This document shows, piece by piece, positions 8,951 through 17,669 of a DNA stretch of 64,000 nucleotides (the first letter of the stretch is position 1; every line of letters begins with the position of its first letter). Made by a program: the position numbers and the translations under genes. The stretch spans positions 62,001 to 126,000 of the forward strand of contig SVNC01000006.1 in NCBI GenBank assembly GCA_015067025.1. Reading direction: 5' to 3'. This stretch comes from Oscillospiraceae bacterium (GTDB lineage: Bacteria; Bacillota; Clostridia; Oscillospirales; Ruminococcaceae). The notes beneath the pieces are model-generated. The model searched no databases. It saw only the letters and a program-made list of their open reading frames with translations, and had not been told where the DNA came from.

Positions 8951-8964
8951 GATAAATTGTTGTT
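8951..8964 (+). repeat. GATAAATTGTTGTT repeat core, copy 3
   Basis: An exact copy of the 14-base core. The following DNA has only a weak GCC-GTA-GGC palindrome (about 8974-8982). Confidence 0.65.
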
Positions 8965-9480
8965 TATAGGGTTGCCGTAGGCATTGTAGCCCCCAACCCC
9001 CTTACCCCCTTCCCCCTTAGGGAATATATTTCGGCAAAAGTATTTGCCGAAATTGTCGCAGTTCTGCGAACTGCTGGGGCTGGGAGCAGTCCGATAGGAC
9101 TGCGTGACTTTATGAAAATGCAATTTTCGTAAAGTTTAGGCTACCGCCCCTTGTGACCCTTTGGGGCTACGCCCCAAACCTCTTTTATTTCGGCGTTTGA
9201 GGGCAATTTACCACCTTATTTTAATTATAATCATTTCCGTAGGGGCGACTGTTTCGTAAGAAACAGTCGCGGTCTTTAGACCAACGACTACTCAGATGCT
9301 CGCCGCCGTAGGCGGAATTGGGAGCGGCAGCCGTCCAAGGGACTGTGACGCCCTTTAGGGCAATAAACCACCTTGCATATCAAGGCTTGTGGGTTATTTG
9401 AAAAAAATTACAACAACATTGTAACACCGCCGTTCATAATGTTTTGCCAATTGCAATGGCTTGTAAAGGCGGAAATTGGA

Positions 9481-9512
9481 TTGAACGCCACGCGTTCAAA
9501 CAACAATTTATC
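9481..9512 (-). repeat. GATAAATTGTTGTT repeat unit with hairpin, copy 4 (inverted)
   Basis: The core occurs on the minus strand (9512-9499) and is followed in that direction by TTGAACG-CGTGG-CGTTCAA, a near-variant of the hairpin in copy 1. Copies 1 and 4 therefore form a large inverted repeat around the palindrome mosaic. Confidence 0.75.
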
Positions 9513-9600
9513 ACATATTCAATGTGCAACCTCCTGTTGTGCATAAATATCTGACTCCCGTCATTTATAACACATACCGGTTAAAATCTTGCATTTTTTG

Positions 9601-9629
9601 TTGACAAAATCACCCGTTTACTATATTAT
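9601..9629 (+). promoter_or_regulatory. Promoter of the polyamine genes
   Basis: TTGACA (9601-9606), a 17-base spacer and TATTAT (9624-9629) lie 48 bases upstream of the speD start codon. Confidence 0.8.
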
Positions 9630-9677
9630 TATAGATGTGTTTTAATTACGAAAATCAGGAAAGGCAGTGATACTACA

Positions 9678-10502
9678 TTGGATAAAAAGCTTAAGCTTTA
9701 CGGTTTTAACAATCTGACTAAAACTCTCAGCTTCAACATTTACGATGTTTGCTATGCAAAAAGTGCGAGAGAGCAGAGAGATTATATAGACTACATAGAC
9801 GAGCAGTATAATTCTGAGCGACTTACAGGTATACTCTGTGACGTTACAGACATAATCGGTGCTAACGTGCTTAATATATCAAAGCAGGACTATGACCCTC
9901 AGGGAGCAAGCGTTACTCTGCTTATCTCCGAAAAGGCAACGGCAGGTACAGAGATAGACCCCAGCTGTAATAAGGGAATGGTAAACGGCGAACCGCTCAA
10001 TCCCAGAATGCAGAAGAGTGAAACGGTAGTTGCCCATCTTGACAAATCTCACGTTACTGTACATACCTATCCTGAGTACCATCCGAATAACAGTATATCC
10101 ACTTTCCGTGTTGATATAGACGTTTCCACCTGTGGAGAAATATCACCGCTGAACGCCCTTGATTACCTTATCGGCAGTTTTGATTCTGACATAATCACGA
10201 TCGACTACAGAGTAAGAGGCTTTACAAGAGATTTAAGCGGACACAAGCTGTATCTTGACCACGATATCACTTCTATTCAGGATTTTATAAACGACTACAC
10301 TCTCACAAAATACGACGCTACGGATATAAACGTATATCAGGCTAATATTTTCCATACAAGACTTATGATAAGAGAAATGGAACTGAAAAATTACCTTTTC
10401 AATTCCGACATCTACGATATTCCACCCAAGGAAAGATTACGTATTACAGAAAGTCTTCGCCGCGAGATGATAGAGATATATTCCGGGATGAATATATATT
10501 GA
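9678..10502 (+). CDS. speD: S-adenosylmethionine decarboxylase proenzyme (274 aa)
   Basis: This enzyme makes decarboxylated SAM, the aminopropyl donor for spermidine synthesis. It is the long Gram-negative-like SpeD type (E. coli about 264 aa). The self-cleavage site is visible as [14 protein letters not shown]: cleavage between K123 and S124 would convert the serine to the catalytic pyruvoyl group. C152 in [15 protein letters not shown] and the aromatic [15 protein letters not shown] segment also fit the family. Translation starts at TTG behind AGGAAAGG. It heads a group with a PLP decarboxylase and SpeE, together forming most of a spermidine pathway. Confidence 0.93.
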   Translation: MDKKLKLYGFNNLTKTLSFNIYDVCYAKSAREQRDYIDYIDEQYNSERLTGILCDVTDIIGANVLNISKQDYDPQGASVTLLISEKATAGTEIDPSCNKGMVNGEPLNPRMQKSETVVAHLDKSHVTVHTYPEYHPNNSISTFRVDIDVSTCGEISPLNALDYLIGSFDSDIITIDYRVRGFTRDLSGHKLYLDHDITSIQDFINDYTLTKYDATDINVYQANIFHTRLMIREMELKNYLFNSDIYDIPPKERLRITESLRREMIEIYSGMNIY

Positions 10503-10616
10503 AATTTGCATTGCAAATTTCAAGTGAAGTATCTGCATACGCAGATGTGAAGAAGTGAAGCGTGCCTGTGGCACGTGAAGTCGCTTCGCTTGTAAAGGTA
10601 TCCGCCATTGGCGGAT
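10501..10616 (+). repeat. Array of four hairpins separated by GTGAAG
   Basis: Between speD and the decarboxylase gene lie the palindromes GAAATTTGCA-T-TGCAAATTTC (10501-10521, overlapping the speD stop), ATCTGC-ATAC-GCAGAT (10531-10546), CGTGCC-TGT-GGCACG (10561-10575) and ATCCGCC-ATT-GGCGGAT (10600-10616). GTGAAG occurs at 10524, 10547, 10555 and 10575 as a spacer. No T-run follows, so readthrough into the next gene is likely. The elements could affect mRNA stability, or be inserted repetitive DNA. Confidence 0.7.
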
Positions 10617-10642
10617 GAATTTTATATGTTAGGATAAAATAT

Positions 10643-12088
10643 ATGGAAAATCAGAACAAAGCCCCTATTTATGAGGCACTAAAAACCTATAAACAAAAAA
10701 GAATAGTTCCCTTTGACGTTCCGGGACATAAGATGGGCAGGGGTAACCCTGAACTGACAGAATTTTTAGGCAAAGAATGTATGACGGCAGACGTCAATTC
10801 TTCAAAGCCGCTTGATAATCTCTGTCACCCCGTTTCTGTGATAAAGGAAGCGGAAAAAATTGCTGCCGATGCCTTTGGCTGCAAAAACGCTTTCTTTATA
10901 GTAAACGGAACTACGGCGGCGGTGCAGGCAATGGTGCTTGCAGTTGCAAAGCGTGGCGAAAAGATCATTATGCCGCGAAACGTACACCGTAGTGCAATTA
11001 ACGCCCTTATCTTAGGCGGTGCTGTACCCGTTTACGTAAATCCGGGTGTTAATAAGGAGCTTGGCATCCCTCTTGGTATGAGATATGAGGATGTGGAAAA
11101 GGCGATAAAGGAAAATCCTGATGCCAAGGCGGTATTTGTGAATAATCCTACCTATTACGGCGTATGCTCGGATATAAAGAGAATTGCCGACCTTGCCCAC
11201 GAAAACGGAATGTATCTACTTGCAGACGAGGCTCACGGCACACACTTTTATTTTGCCGACGGAATGCCCGTTGCAGGTATGCACGCAGGTGCTGATATGG
11301 CGGCTGTAAGTATGCATAAAAGCGGTGGTTCACTTACTCAGAGCAGTTTTCTGTTAACAAGTGATGCTGTGAATGAGGGGCACATAAGACAGATAATAAA
11401 TCTTATGCAGACCACCAGCGGCAGCTATCTTTTAATGTCCAGCCTTGACATTTCAAGAAGAAATCTTGCTTTAAACGGTAAGGAGATCTTTGAAAAGGTT
11501 AAAAGCTATGCGGAATATATGCGTAGCGAGATTAACGAGATAGGCGGCTATTACGCCTTTTCAAAGGAGCTTTGTGATGGCGGAGCGTTTTATGATTTTG
11601 ACGTGACCAAGCTGTCAATTCATACGAGAGATATCGGACTTGCAGGAATTGAGGTTTACGATATCCTGCGTGACAGCTACGGTATACAGATAGAATTTGG
11701 TGACATCGGCAATATTTTAGCCTACGTTTCAATAGGTGACAGAGAGCTTTATCTTGACCGCCTTATAGGTGCTTTAAATGACATCAAGCGTATTTATCAG
11801 AAGGATAAAACGGGTATGCTTGACCATGAATATATAAATCCCATTGTAAAGCTGTCACCTCAGGAGGCGTTTTACGGAGATAAGGTTTCCGTACCTATTG
11901 AAAAGAGTGCGGGTAAGATAAGCGGAGAATTTGTAATGTGCTATCCGCCAGGTATTCCGATACTTGCTCCGGGTGAGCAGATAACCGAGGAAATTCTCGC
12001 ATACATAAAATATGCAGGGGAGAAGGGCTGTTTCCTCACAGGTACGGAGGATCTTGAAATTAAGAATATAATGATTCTTGAAAATTAG
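10643..12088 (+). CDS. speA: PLP-dependent arginine/lysine/ornithine decarboxylase (481 aa)
   Basis: A fold-type I basic amino acid decarboxylase of the short B. subtilis SpeA/YaaO type. The PLP lysine is K226 in SMHKSGGSLTQ; D195 in LLADEAHGTHF would hold the pyridine nitrogen; the N-terminal PGHKMGRGN segment is also typical. The C-terminal domain (about 370-481) ends with the GEFVMCYPPGIPILAPGE element. In B. subtilis the homologue gives agmatine from arginine; here no agmatinase lies alongside, so lysine to cadaverine or ornithine to putrescine cannot be excluded. The symbol is used in the B. subtilis sense and substrate is uncertain. Confidence 0.85.
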   Translation: MENQNKAPIYEALKTYKQKRIVPFDVPGHKMGRGNPELTEFLGKECMTADVNSSKPLDNLCHPVSVIKEAEKIAADAFGCKNAFFIVNGTTAAVQAMVLAVAKRGEKIIMPRNVHRSAINALILGGAVPVYVNPGVNKELGIPLGMRYEDVEKAIKENPDAKAVFVNNPTYYGVCSDIKRIADLAHENGMYLLADEAHGTHFYFADGMPVAGMHAGADMAAVSMHKSGGSLTQSSFLLTSDAVNEGHIRQIINLMQTTSGSYLLMSSLDISRRNLALNGKEIFEKVKSYAEYMRSEINEIGGYYAFSKELCDGGAFYDFDVTKLSIHTRDIGLAGIEVYDILRDSYGIQIEFGDIGNILAYVSIGDRELYLDRLIGALNDIKRIYQKDKTGMLDHEYINPIVKLSPQEAFYGDKVSVPIEKSAGKISGEFVMCYPPGIPILAPGEQITEEILAYIKYAGEKGCFLTGTEDLEIKNIMILEN

Positions 12089-12100
12089 AAAGGCGAAAAA

Positions 12101-12958
12101 ATGGAATTATGGTTTACCGAAAATCACAGTGACAGCGTAAGATTTTCAATAAGAGTAGATGAACATTTGTACACCACAGAAACAGATTATCAGAGGATAG
12201 ACGTATTTCAGTCGCTGGAGTTCGGAAAGCTCCTTGCTCTTGACGGCTACGTGATGATAACCGAAAAGGACGAATTTATATATCACGATATGATAGTGCA
12301 CGTTCCTATGGCGGTAAAGAAAGACGTTAAGAACGTTCTTGTAATAGGTGCAGGCGACGGCGGTACTGTAAGAGAACTTTGCCGTTATAAAAACATTGAA
12401 CATATTGATTTAGTGGAAATTGATGAAAAGGTAGTAGAGGTGTGTAAAGAATACTTCCCCTCGATGACAGTTTCTATGGATGACCCGCGACTCAGCATCC
12501 ACTATGCAGACGGACTCCGCTTTGTAAGACGCAAAAAGGAAGAATACGACCTTATCATAGTTGATTCTACTGACCCCTTCGGACCGGGCGAGGGACTTTT
12601 TACAAAGGAATTCTACGGCAATTGCTACAATGCCCTTACAGAAAACGGAGTGCTTGTAAATCAGCACGAAAGTCCCTTTTATATAAACGACGCCAAGGCA
12701 ATGTGTGCGGCACACGAGAGAATAAGCTCGGTATTTCCTTTACACAGGGTGTATCAGGCTCATATCCCTACTTATGCCAGCGGACATTGGCTCTTCGGTT
12801 TTGCAAGTAAGGGACTTGATCCGTTAAAGGACCTTGACGAAGAATATTGGAACAGTCTTGGTATCAGGACTAAATATTATAATACAGAGCTTCATAGGGG
12901 CTGCTTTGCATTACCTAATTACGTTATAGATATGATAAAAAACGGTATGGATAATTAA
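12101..12958 (+). CDS. speE: Spermidine synthase (285 aa)
   Basis: It transfers the aminopropyl group of decarboxylated SAM to putrescine, using the product of speD. The N-terminal beta hairpin region contains the substrate-pocket sequence FGKLLALDGYVMITEKDEFIYHDM-type spread over residues 42-66. The Rossmann methyltransferase-like core has the nucleotide motif VIGAGDGGTVREL (about 82-94), the acidic VEIDE strand end and the catalytic-loop IVDSTDPFGPGEGLF (about 154-168). The length is normal. The gene starts 12 bases after the decarboxylase stop behind AAAGGCG and is surely in the same operon. Confidence 0.94.
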   Translation: MELWFTENHSDSVRFSIRVDEHLYTTETDYQRIDVFQSLEFGKLLALDGYVMITEKDEFIYHDMIVHVPMAVKKDVKNVLVIGAGDGGTVRELCRYKNIEHIDLVEIDEKVVEVCKEYFPSMTVSMDDPRLSIHYADGLRFVRRKKEEYDLIIVDSTDPFGPGEGLFTKEFYGNCYNALTENGVLVNQHESPFYINDAKAMCAAHERISSVFPLHRVYQAHIPTYASGHWLFGFASKGLDPLKDLDEEYWNSLGIRTKYYNTELHRGCFALPNYVIDMIKNGMDN

Positions 12959-12972
12959 TATGAGGAGAAGTT

Positions 12973-13977
12973 ATGGCAATTACAAACGAATTTAAAACAG
13001 CCTGCCGTAAAGTCGGTCTTGCTCTTGGTGCAGTACTTTTGTGCAGACTTCTGACAGAGGGAATATCTTTTCTTCTTAGCACGCTGTTAAAAGATGCAGA
13101 TTCCACTTTAAGCTATATTATAATCTGGGCAGTTTCGGTTATAGTGCTTTACGGCGGCGTTATCGTTACGTCTGCCTTTATATTCGGTTATAAATGGGAT
13201 GACAACAGGATATATTATAAAAAGTGCAAGCGTCTTGGCAAGGCGGTATCCTGGGTATTACCCTCCTATGGTGCAGGACAACTGATAAACATCACAGTCC
13301 TTGCGATCTCATTGCTGCTTGCAAATAACAACGGGGCAGTACAGGATACTTACGCTCCGATAACCGGTGGAGAGGCAACCTCCTTTTCTACTGTTATAGT
13401 TCTTGTTTTTCAGATGGTGGTGATAGCTCCTATTTTTGAAGAATTCTGGATAAGAGGCATTATTCAGACGGGACTTTCAAAGTACGGACACGGATTTTCT
13501 ATTATGGTATCAGCACTGATCTTTGGCTTTGCCCATGGTAACGTGCATCAGTTCTGCTTTACCTTTGTAATAGGTATAGTTTTAGGTTACGTAAGATATG
13601 CGGCTGACAGCATCATCCCCACAACGATAATACATTTTATTTTGAACTCCATAGCGGCAACCATAATGCTTATCGGTACCAGTGACCCCGTAATATCAGG
13701 CATTGTCAAAATGCAGGAGGGTAAAGAACTCAGCACCACTGAAAATACTATGATCACCGTACTTCTCATATTTGTGGTAGTGGTATTTGCCTTTATGATC
13801 GCAGGTATGATAAATGCAATAAAAAAGCTTAAAAACAACAGACTTTACCGTCCTCAGAACAATTATCCCGAAATGACCAAAAGTGAAAAAGCGATAGCAC
13901 TTATAAAAGATCCCGTATTTACGATAAGCACAGTTTTATTTATCGCTTTAATGATAGCCGTTATTTTCATAAGCTGA
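12973..13977 (+). CDS. CPBP family intramembrane glutamic protease (334 aa), first of a pair
   Basis: A polytopic membrane protein with about eight hydrophobic segments. The Rce1/Abi (CPBP) catalytic signature is present: IFEEFWIRGIIQ (EExxxR), FGFAHGN (FxxxH) and a final HFILN. Members cleave membrane or prenylated peptides; in Firmicutes some process bacteriocins or confer immunity, but no bacteriocin gene is visible nearby. It follows speE by 14 bases behind GAGGAGAAG and may be co-transcribed with the polyamine genes. Substrate unknown. Confidence 0.87.
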   Translation: MAITNEFKTACRKVGLALGAVLLCRLLTEGISFLLSTLLKDADSTLSYIIIWAVSVIVLYGGVIVTSAFIFGYKWDDNRIYYKKCKRLGKAVSWVLPSYGAGQLINITVLAISLLLANNNGAVQDTYAPITGGEATSFSTVIVLVFQMVVIAPIFEEFWIRGIIQTGLSKYGHGFSIMVSALIFGFAHGNVHQFCFTFVIGIVLGYVRYAADSIIPTTIIHFILNSIAATIMLIGTSDPVISGIVKMQEGKELSTTENTMITVLLIFVVVVFAFMIAGMINAIKKLKNNRLYRPQNNYPEMTKSEKAIALIKDPVFTISTVLFIALMIAVIFIS

Positions 13978-13993
13978 CAGAAGAAAGGTTTTT

Positions 13994-15025
13994 ATGCAGG
14001 AAACAAACATAATTGACAAAATCAAAGAACGCTACACCCAGTATAATTTAAGCCGTGTTGAAAGTCTTGATATGCTGAGACCCTCAGATATAAGACGGCT
14101 TTGCTTTGACGTGGGAGCGTCACTTTTAATACTTGCTTTTCTTGAAATACTGATAAAGAATGCGGCACTTTATATGCTGTCCTTTATAGTTTATCACGTT
14201 TTCTCTGAAATCTCACCGGTTATCGCTACAACGATAAGCCACATTTTTTCAAGCTTTGTATCTTATGCACCGAAGTTGCTGGTGTTCTGGTTCTTATATC
14301 GTAAGTACAGAAAATTAAATCACCTTCTACCCACATATAAGAATAATTTTATGTATCCCGTTGTAATGCTTTTTGCAACTTTCTCCTTCGGAATGTGCGG
14401 CTCGTATATAACAAAGGTGATAAATTACGCACTACAGATATTATTCGGTGCGGGAGAGATACCAAACGTAATGGAACAGACTGCTCCTCTCGATTCGTCG
14501 TCCGGACTTGTGATGCTCATATTCTCAGCTCTTATAGCACCCATCTGTGAAGAGCTTATCTACAGAAAGTTCCTTCTCGGATCATTAAGACCTATGGGCG
14601 AAACGCCTGCAATATTGCTTTCATCCCTTATATTCGGTCTTGCTCACGGAAACTTTGATCAGTTCGCATACGCAATGCTGAGCGGTATCGTATTTGCAAT
14701 ACTTGCAGTAAGATACAGGAGCATTATCCCGACGATAGTTCTTCATATACTGAACAATCTTCTTGTAAGCGTCGTGGTGTACAGAGACATTTTACTTACA
14801 GGAAATAATGTTATTGACAGTATTATAGATGCCGTTTGCTTTGTCGGAAATTCCGTTACAAATATCGCTTATGTTGCTATGCCCTTTATCGTGCTTACAG
14901 TCGCCCTTTGCGGAGTGGCAAAGGTTCAGCCGGTAACGGGAGAAGATAAGAAAGAAAAGTTATGCACGGTATTCTGTCCTATACTTATTTTAGGACTTTT
15001 CACAATGCTGATGAAATTTATATAA
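13994..15025 (+). CDS. CPBP family intramembrane glutamic protease (343 aa), second of a pair
   Basis: It is similar in layout to its upstream neighbour and probably arose by duplication, with divergence outside the core. Catalytic motifs are CEELIYRKFLLG, FGLAHGNFDQF and HILNN. About eight membrane segments are visible. It starts 17 bases after the first protease behind AGAAAGG. The tandem pair is followed by a strong bidirectional terminator, so it ends the transcription unit. Substrate unknown. Confidence 0.87.
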   Translation: MQETNIIDKIKERYTQYNLSRVESLDMLRPSDIRRLCFDVGASLLILAFLEILIKNAALYMLSFIVYHVFSEISPVIATTISHIFSSFVSYAPKLLVFWFLYRKYRKLNHLLPTYKNNFMYPVVMLFATFSFGMCGSYITKVINYALQILFGAGEIPNVMEQTAPLDSSSGLVMLIFSALIAPICEELIYRKFLLGSLRPMGETPAILLSSLIFGLAHGNFDQFAYAMLSGIVFAILAVRYRSIIPTIVLHILNNLLVSVVVYRDILLTGNNVIDSIIDAVCFVGNSVTNIAYVAMPFIVLTVALCGVAKVQPVTGEDKKEKLCTVFCPILILGLFTMLMKFI

Positions 15026-15030
15026 AAATA

Positions 15031-15060
15031 AATCCCTTTATCATTACGGATAAAGGGATT
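15031..15060. terminator. Bidirectional terminator after the CPBP pair
   Basis: A 12-bp perfect stem AATCCCTTTATC/GATAAAGGGATT followed by TTGTTATTGTT on the plus strand and preceded by an A-rich run. It lies between converging genes. Confidence 0.9.
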
Positions 15061-15075
15061 TTGTTATTGTTATTA

Positions 15076-17604
15076 TTACGCAGTAACAATGCTGTCAGCC
15101 TTGTGTAACTTCAGCTTTTCTACAGCCTGTTCTCTCATCTTGTACTTTAATATCTTGCCCGCCGCATTCATAGGGAAGCCGTCTACAAAGTCAACGTATC
15201 TGGGCACCTTGTGCTTTGCCATATGGTCACGTACAAAGGTCTTGATCTCTTCCTCTGTAGCCGTTTCACCTTCCTTAAGTACGATGCAAGCCATGATTTC
15301 TTCGCCGTACTGTTCGTCAGGAACACCGATTACCTGAACGTCCTTTACCTTATCGTTTGTGTATAAGAATTCTTCAATCTCCTTAGGATAGATGTTTTCG
15401 CCGCCACGGATGATCATATCCTTGATACGACCCGTGATCTTGAAGTAGCCGTCCTTTGTGCGTCTTGCAAGGTCGCCTGAATGTAACCAACCGTCAGAGT
15501 CGATTGCTGCCGCAGTAGCCTCGGGCATCTTATAGTAACCCTTCATTATGTTGTAGCCTCTTGCACAGAATTCGCCGTCTGTTTCATCGGGTAATTCTTC
15601 GCCTGTTTCGGGGTCAACAATCTTACATTCAACGCCGAAGATAGGACCGCCTACCGTATTTACTCTTGCCTCGATAGTATCGGAGGTCTTGCTCATTGTT
15701 GTAGCAGGGCTTGCTTCTGTCTGACCATAGGTGATGCATATTTCAGGCATATGCATCTTTTCGATAACCTCTTCCATTACCTTTATAGGACAGGGAGAGC
15801 CTGCCATAATACCTGTTCTCATATGTGAGAAGTCAGTCTTGTCAAAGTCAGGGTGTTCAAGCATTGCAATGAACATCGTAGGTACGCCGTGGAAGGCAGT
15901 GATCTTTTCTTCGTTTATGCAGTGCAGACCCTTTCTGGGAGAAAATGCGGTGATAGGGCTCATAGTAACGCCGTGGGTTACAGATGCTGTCATTGCCAGT
16001 ACCATGCCGAAGCAGTGGAACATAGGAACCTGAATCATCATCTTATCAGCAGTTGAAAGATCCATACAGTCACCGATAGCCTTACCGTTGTTTACTACGT
16101 TGTAGTGTGTCAGCATAACGCCCTTGGGGAAGCCTGTAGTGCCTGATGTGTACTGCATATTGCATACATCGTGCTTGTCAATGGCACGACGCATATTTTC
16201 AACCTCGCTTAAGGGTACAGTTTCGGATAACGCCATAGCTTCATCCCATGTAAAGCAGCCGGGCTGTTTTGAGTCGGTTGTAACGATGCTCTTAAGTCTG
16301 GGGAGCTTTGCACTGCGGAGCTTACCGGGTTCGCAGGTCTTCAGTTCAGGGCACAGCTCGTTCATAATAGCAACGTAGTCGCTATCCTTGTAGCCATCTA
16401 CCATAACTAAGATATCCGTATCTGACTGACGGAGCAGGTATTCTGCTTCGTGTACCTTGTATGCTGTATTTACAGTAACTAAAACCGCACCGATCTTTGT
16501 TGCTGCCCAGAACGTGATATACCATGCAGGAACGTTTGTTGCCCAGATAGCAACGTGGCTGCCCTTCTTTGCACCCATTGCGATTAAGGCACGGGCGAAG
16601 GTGTCAACGTCGTTTCTGAATTCGGGATAGGTTCTTGTATAGTCAAGCTCTGTATATCTGAAAGCGTACTGGTCGGGGAATTCTTCGCATACTCTGTCTA
16701 AAACGTCAGGGAATGTGTAGTCGATAATTCTTTCCTTGGGCCAGATATACTTACCTGTTCCTCTGTTGTCTGTCTGTAAGGGGTGCTTGTGCTGTTTTTT
16801 CTTGTAAGGTGTCATATAGTCCATATACTGAGGGAATACGATACCCGCATCACACAGATTATTGGACCAACGCTTTACCCATTCAAGAGATACGTAGCCC
16901 TCATAGCCTGTAGCCCTCAGAGAATCCAGCATATCCTTTAAAGGCATATCGCCTTCACCCATAAGCTTATACTGTAACTCTCCGTCTGTCATTACACTGT
17001 CCTTGATGTGGCAGTATCTGATATATGTACCGAGGTTTGCAATAGTATCATTGGCACTTTCTCCGCAGTAGCGGTAGGGGTGATGCATATCCCACAATGC
17101 GGCAACCTCGCTTCTGCCTACCTTGTCAAGTAAAGCCTTTAAACGCTTTGTATCCGCATATACGCCGTTTGTTTCTACAAGCAGAGTAACGTCGCACTTT
17201 TCCTTTGCAATATCAGCAAGCTTTGTGAGAACGGATGCTACGTAATCATCGTCCACTTCGTCAACGGGCATAGGATCTCTGTCGCCGAGGATACGGATGT
17301 ATGGAGTGCCTAATTTTGCCGCAAGCTCAATATAGCTTGTGATCTCGCTGATCGTTTCTGCTTCCTTTTCCTTGTACTTTAAAGCACAGCCTGAAGAAAG
17401 GCAGGGAATTTCGAGATCAAGGCTCTTAAGCTTGTTTACAGTACCGGGCAGGTGCTTTTCTGTAAAAGGCTTTGCCTTTACAGCAACGATATCCTGACCC
17501 AGACCACGGATCTCAATTCCGTCATAGCCTAAGTCCTTTGCCATAGAGTAGATGTCTGTCCATTCAAAATCGGGACAAGCGAGAGTTGAAAAACTGATTT
17601 TCAT
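15076..17604 (-). CDS. Fusion of a sugar-isomerase-like TIM barrel and an acyl-CoA synthetase (842 aa)
   Basis: Residues 1-270 are a xylose-isomerase-like TIM barrel (sugar phosphate isomerase/epimerase family). Likely metal ligands sit in LLVETNGV, ALWDMHHPYRY, YCHIKDS and VSLEWVKRW. Residues 290-842 are a complete AMP-forming acyl-CoA synthetase, with YTSGTTGFPKGVML for ATP binding, YGQTEAS, DGWLHSGDLARR, the hinge GRIKDMIIRGGENIYP and the catalytic lysine in MNAAGKILKYKM. The open frame is uninterrupted, so this is one polypeptide. The gene is alone between a terminator and a T-box leader. The ligase would activate a carboxylic acid; acid and barrel substrate are not known. Confidence 0.87.
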   Translation of the reverse strand: MKISFSTLACPDFEWTDIYSMAKDLGYDGIEIRGLGQDIVAVKAKPFTEKHLPGTVNKLKSLDLEIPCLSSGCALKYKEKEAETISEITSYIELAAKLGTPYIRILGDRDPMPVDEVDDDYVASVLTKLADIAKEKCDVTLLVETNGVYADTKRLKALLDKVGRSEVAALWDMHHPYRYCGESANDTIANLGTYIRYCHIKDSVMTDGELQYKLMGEGDMPLKDMLDSLRATGYEGYVSLEWVKRWSNNLCDAGIVFPQYMDYMTPYKKKQHKHPLQTDNRGTGKYIWPKERIIDYTFPDVLDRVCEEFPDQYAFRYTELDYTRTYPEFRNDVDTFARALIAMGAKKGSHVAIWATNVPAWYITFWAATKIGAVLVTVNTAYKVHEAEYLLRQSDTDILVMVDGYKDSDYVAIMNELCPELKTCEPGKLRSAKLPRLKSIVTTDSKQPGCFTWDEAMALSETVPLSEVENMRRAIDKHDVCNMQYTSGTTGFPKGVMLTHYNVVNNGKAIGDCMDLSTADKMMIQVPMFHCFGMVLAMTASVTHGVTMSPITAFSPRKGLHCINEEKITAFHGVPTMFIAMLEHPDFDKTDFSHMRTGIMAGSPCPIKVMEEVIEKMHMPEICITYGQTEASPATTMSKTSDTIEARVNTVGGPIFGVECKIVDPETGEELPDETDGEFCARGYNIMKGYYKMPEATAAAIDSDGWLHSGDLARRTKDGYFKITGRIKDMIIRGGENIYPKEIEEFLYTNDKVKDVQVIGVPDEQYGEEIMACIVLKEGETATEEEIKTFVRDHMAKHKVPRYVDFVDGFPMNAAGKILKYKMREQAVEKLKLHKADSIVTA

Positions 17605-17669
17605 TTTTCTTTTCTTCCTTTCTTTGTCGGGGAGTCAGATATTCCGATATATGAGAAGGGTACTGATGA

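Larger units (their letters stand above)
8656..9540. repeat. Gene-free mosaic of short palindromes (0.9 kb)
   Basis: No credible gene lies between the CAP promoter and the speD promoter. Instead the DNA is packed with short, mostly perfect inverted repeats that have 3-4 base loops. Examples are 8755-8771 (loop GTG), 8861-8875 (TGC), 9029-9052 (10-bp stem, AGTA), 9058-9074 (TGC), 9086-9103 (GATA), 9107-9135 (GCA, one wobble), 9161-9177 (TAC), 9245-9270 (11-bp stem, GTAA), 9271-9282 (TTTA), 9303-9315 (GTA) and 9350-9361 (TTTA). A C-rich CCCCCAACCCCCTTACCCCC-like tract sits near 8990-9018. Function is unknown. Confidence 0.7.

Noticed and set aside
12973-15025. Bacteriocin or peptide-pheromone locus suggested by two CPBP proteases
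   Set aside because: No short precursor gene, transporter or kinase was seen near them; they follow polyamine genes.
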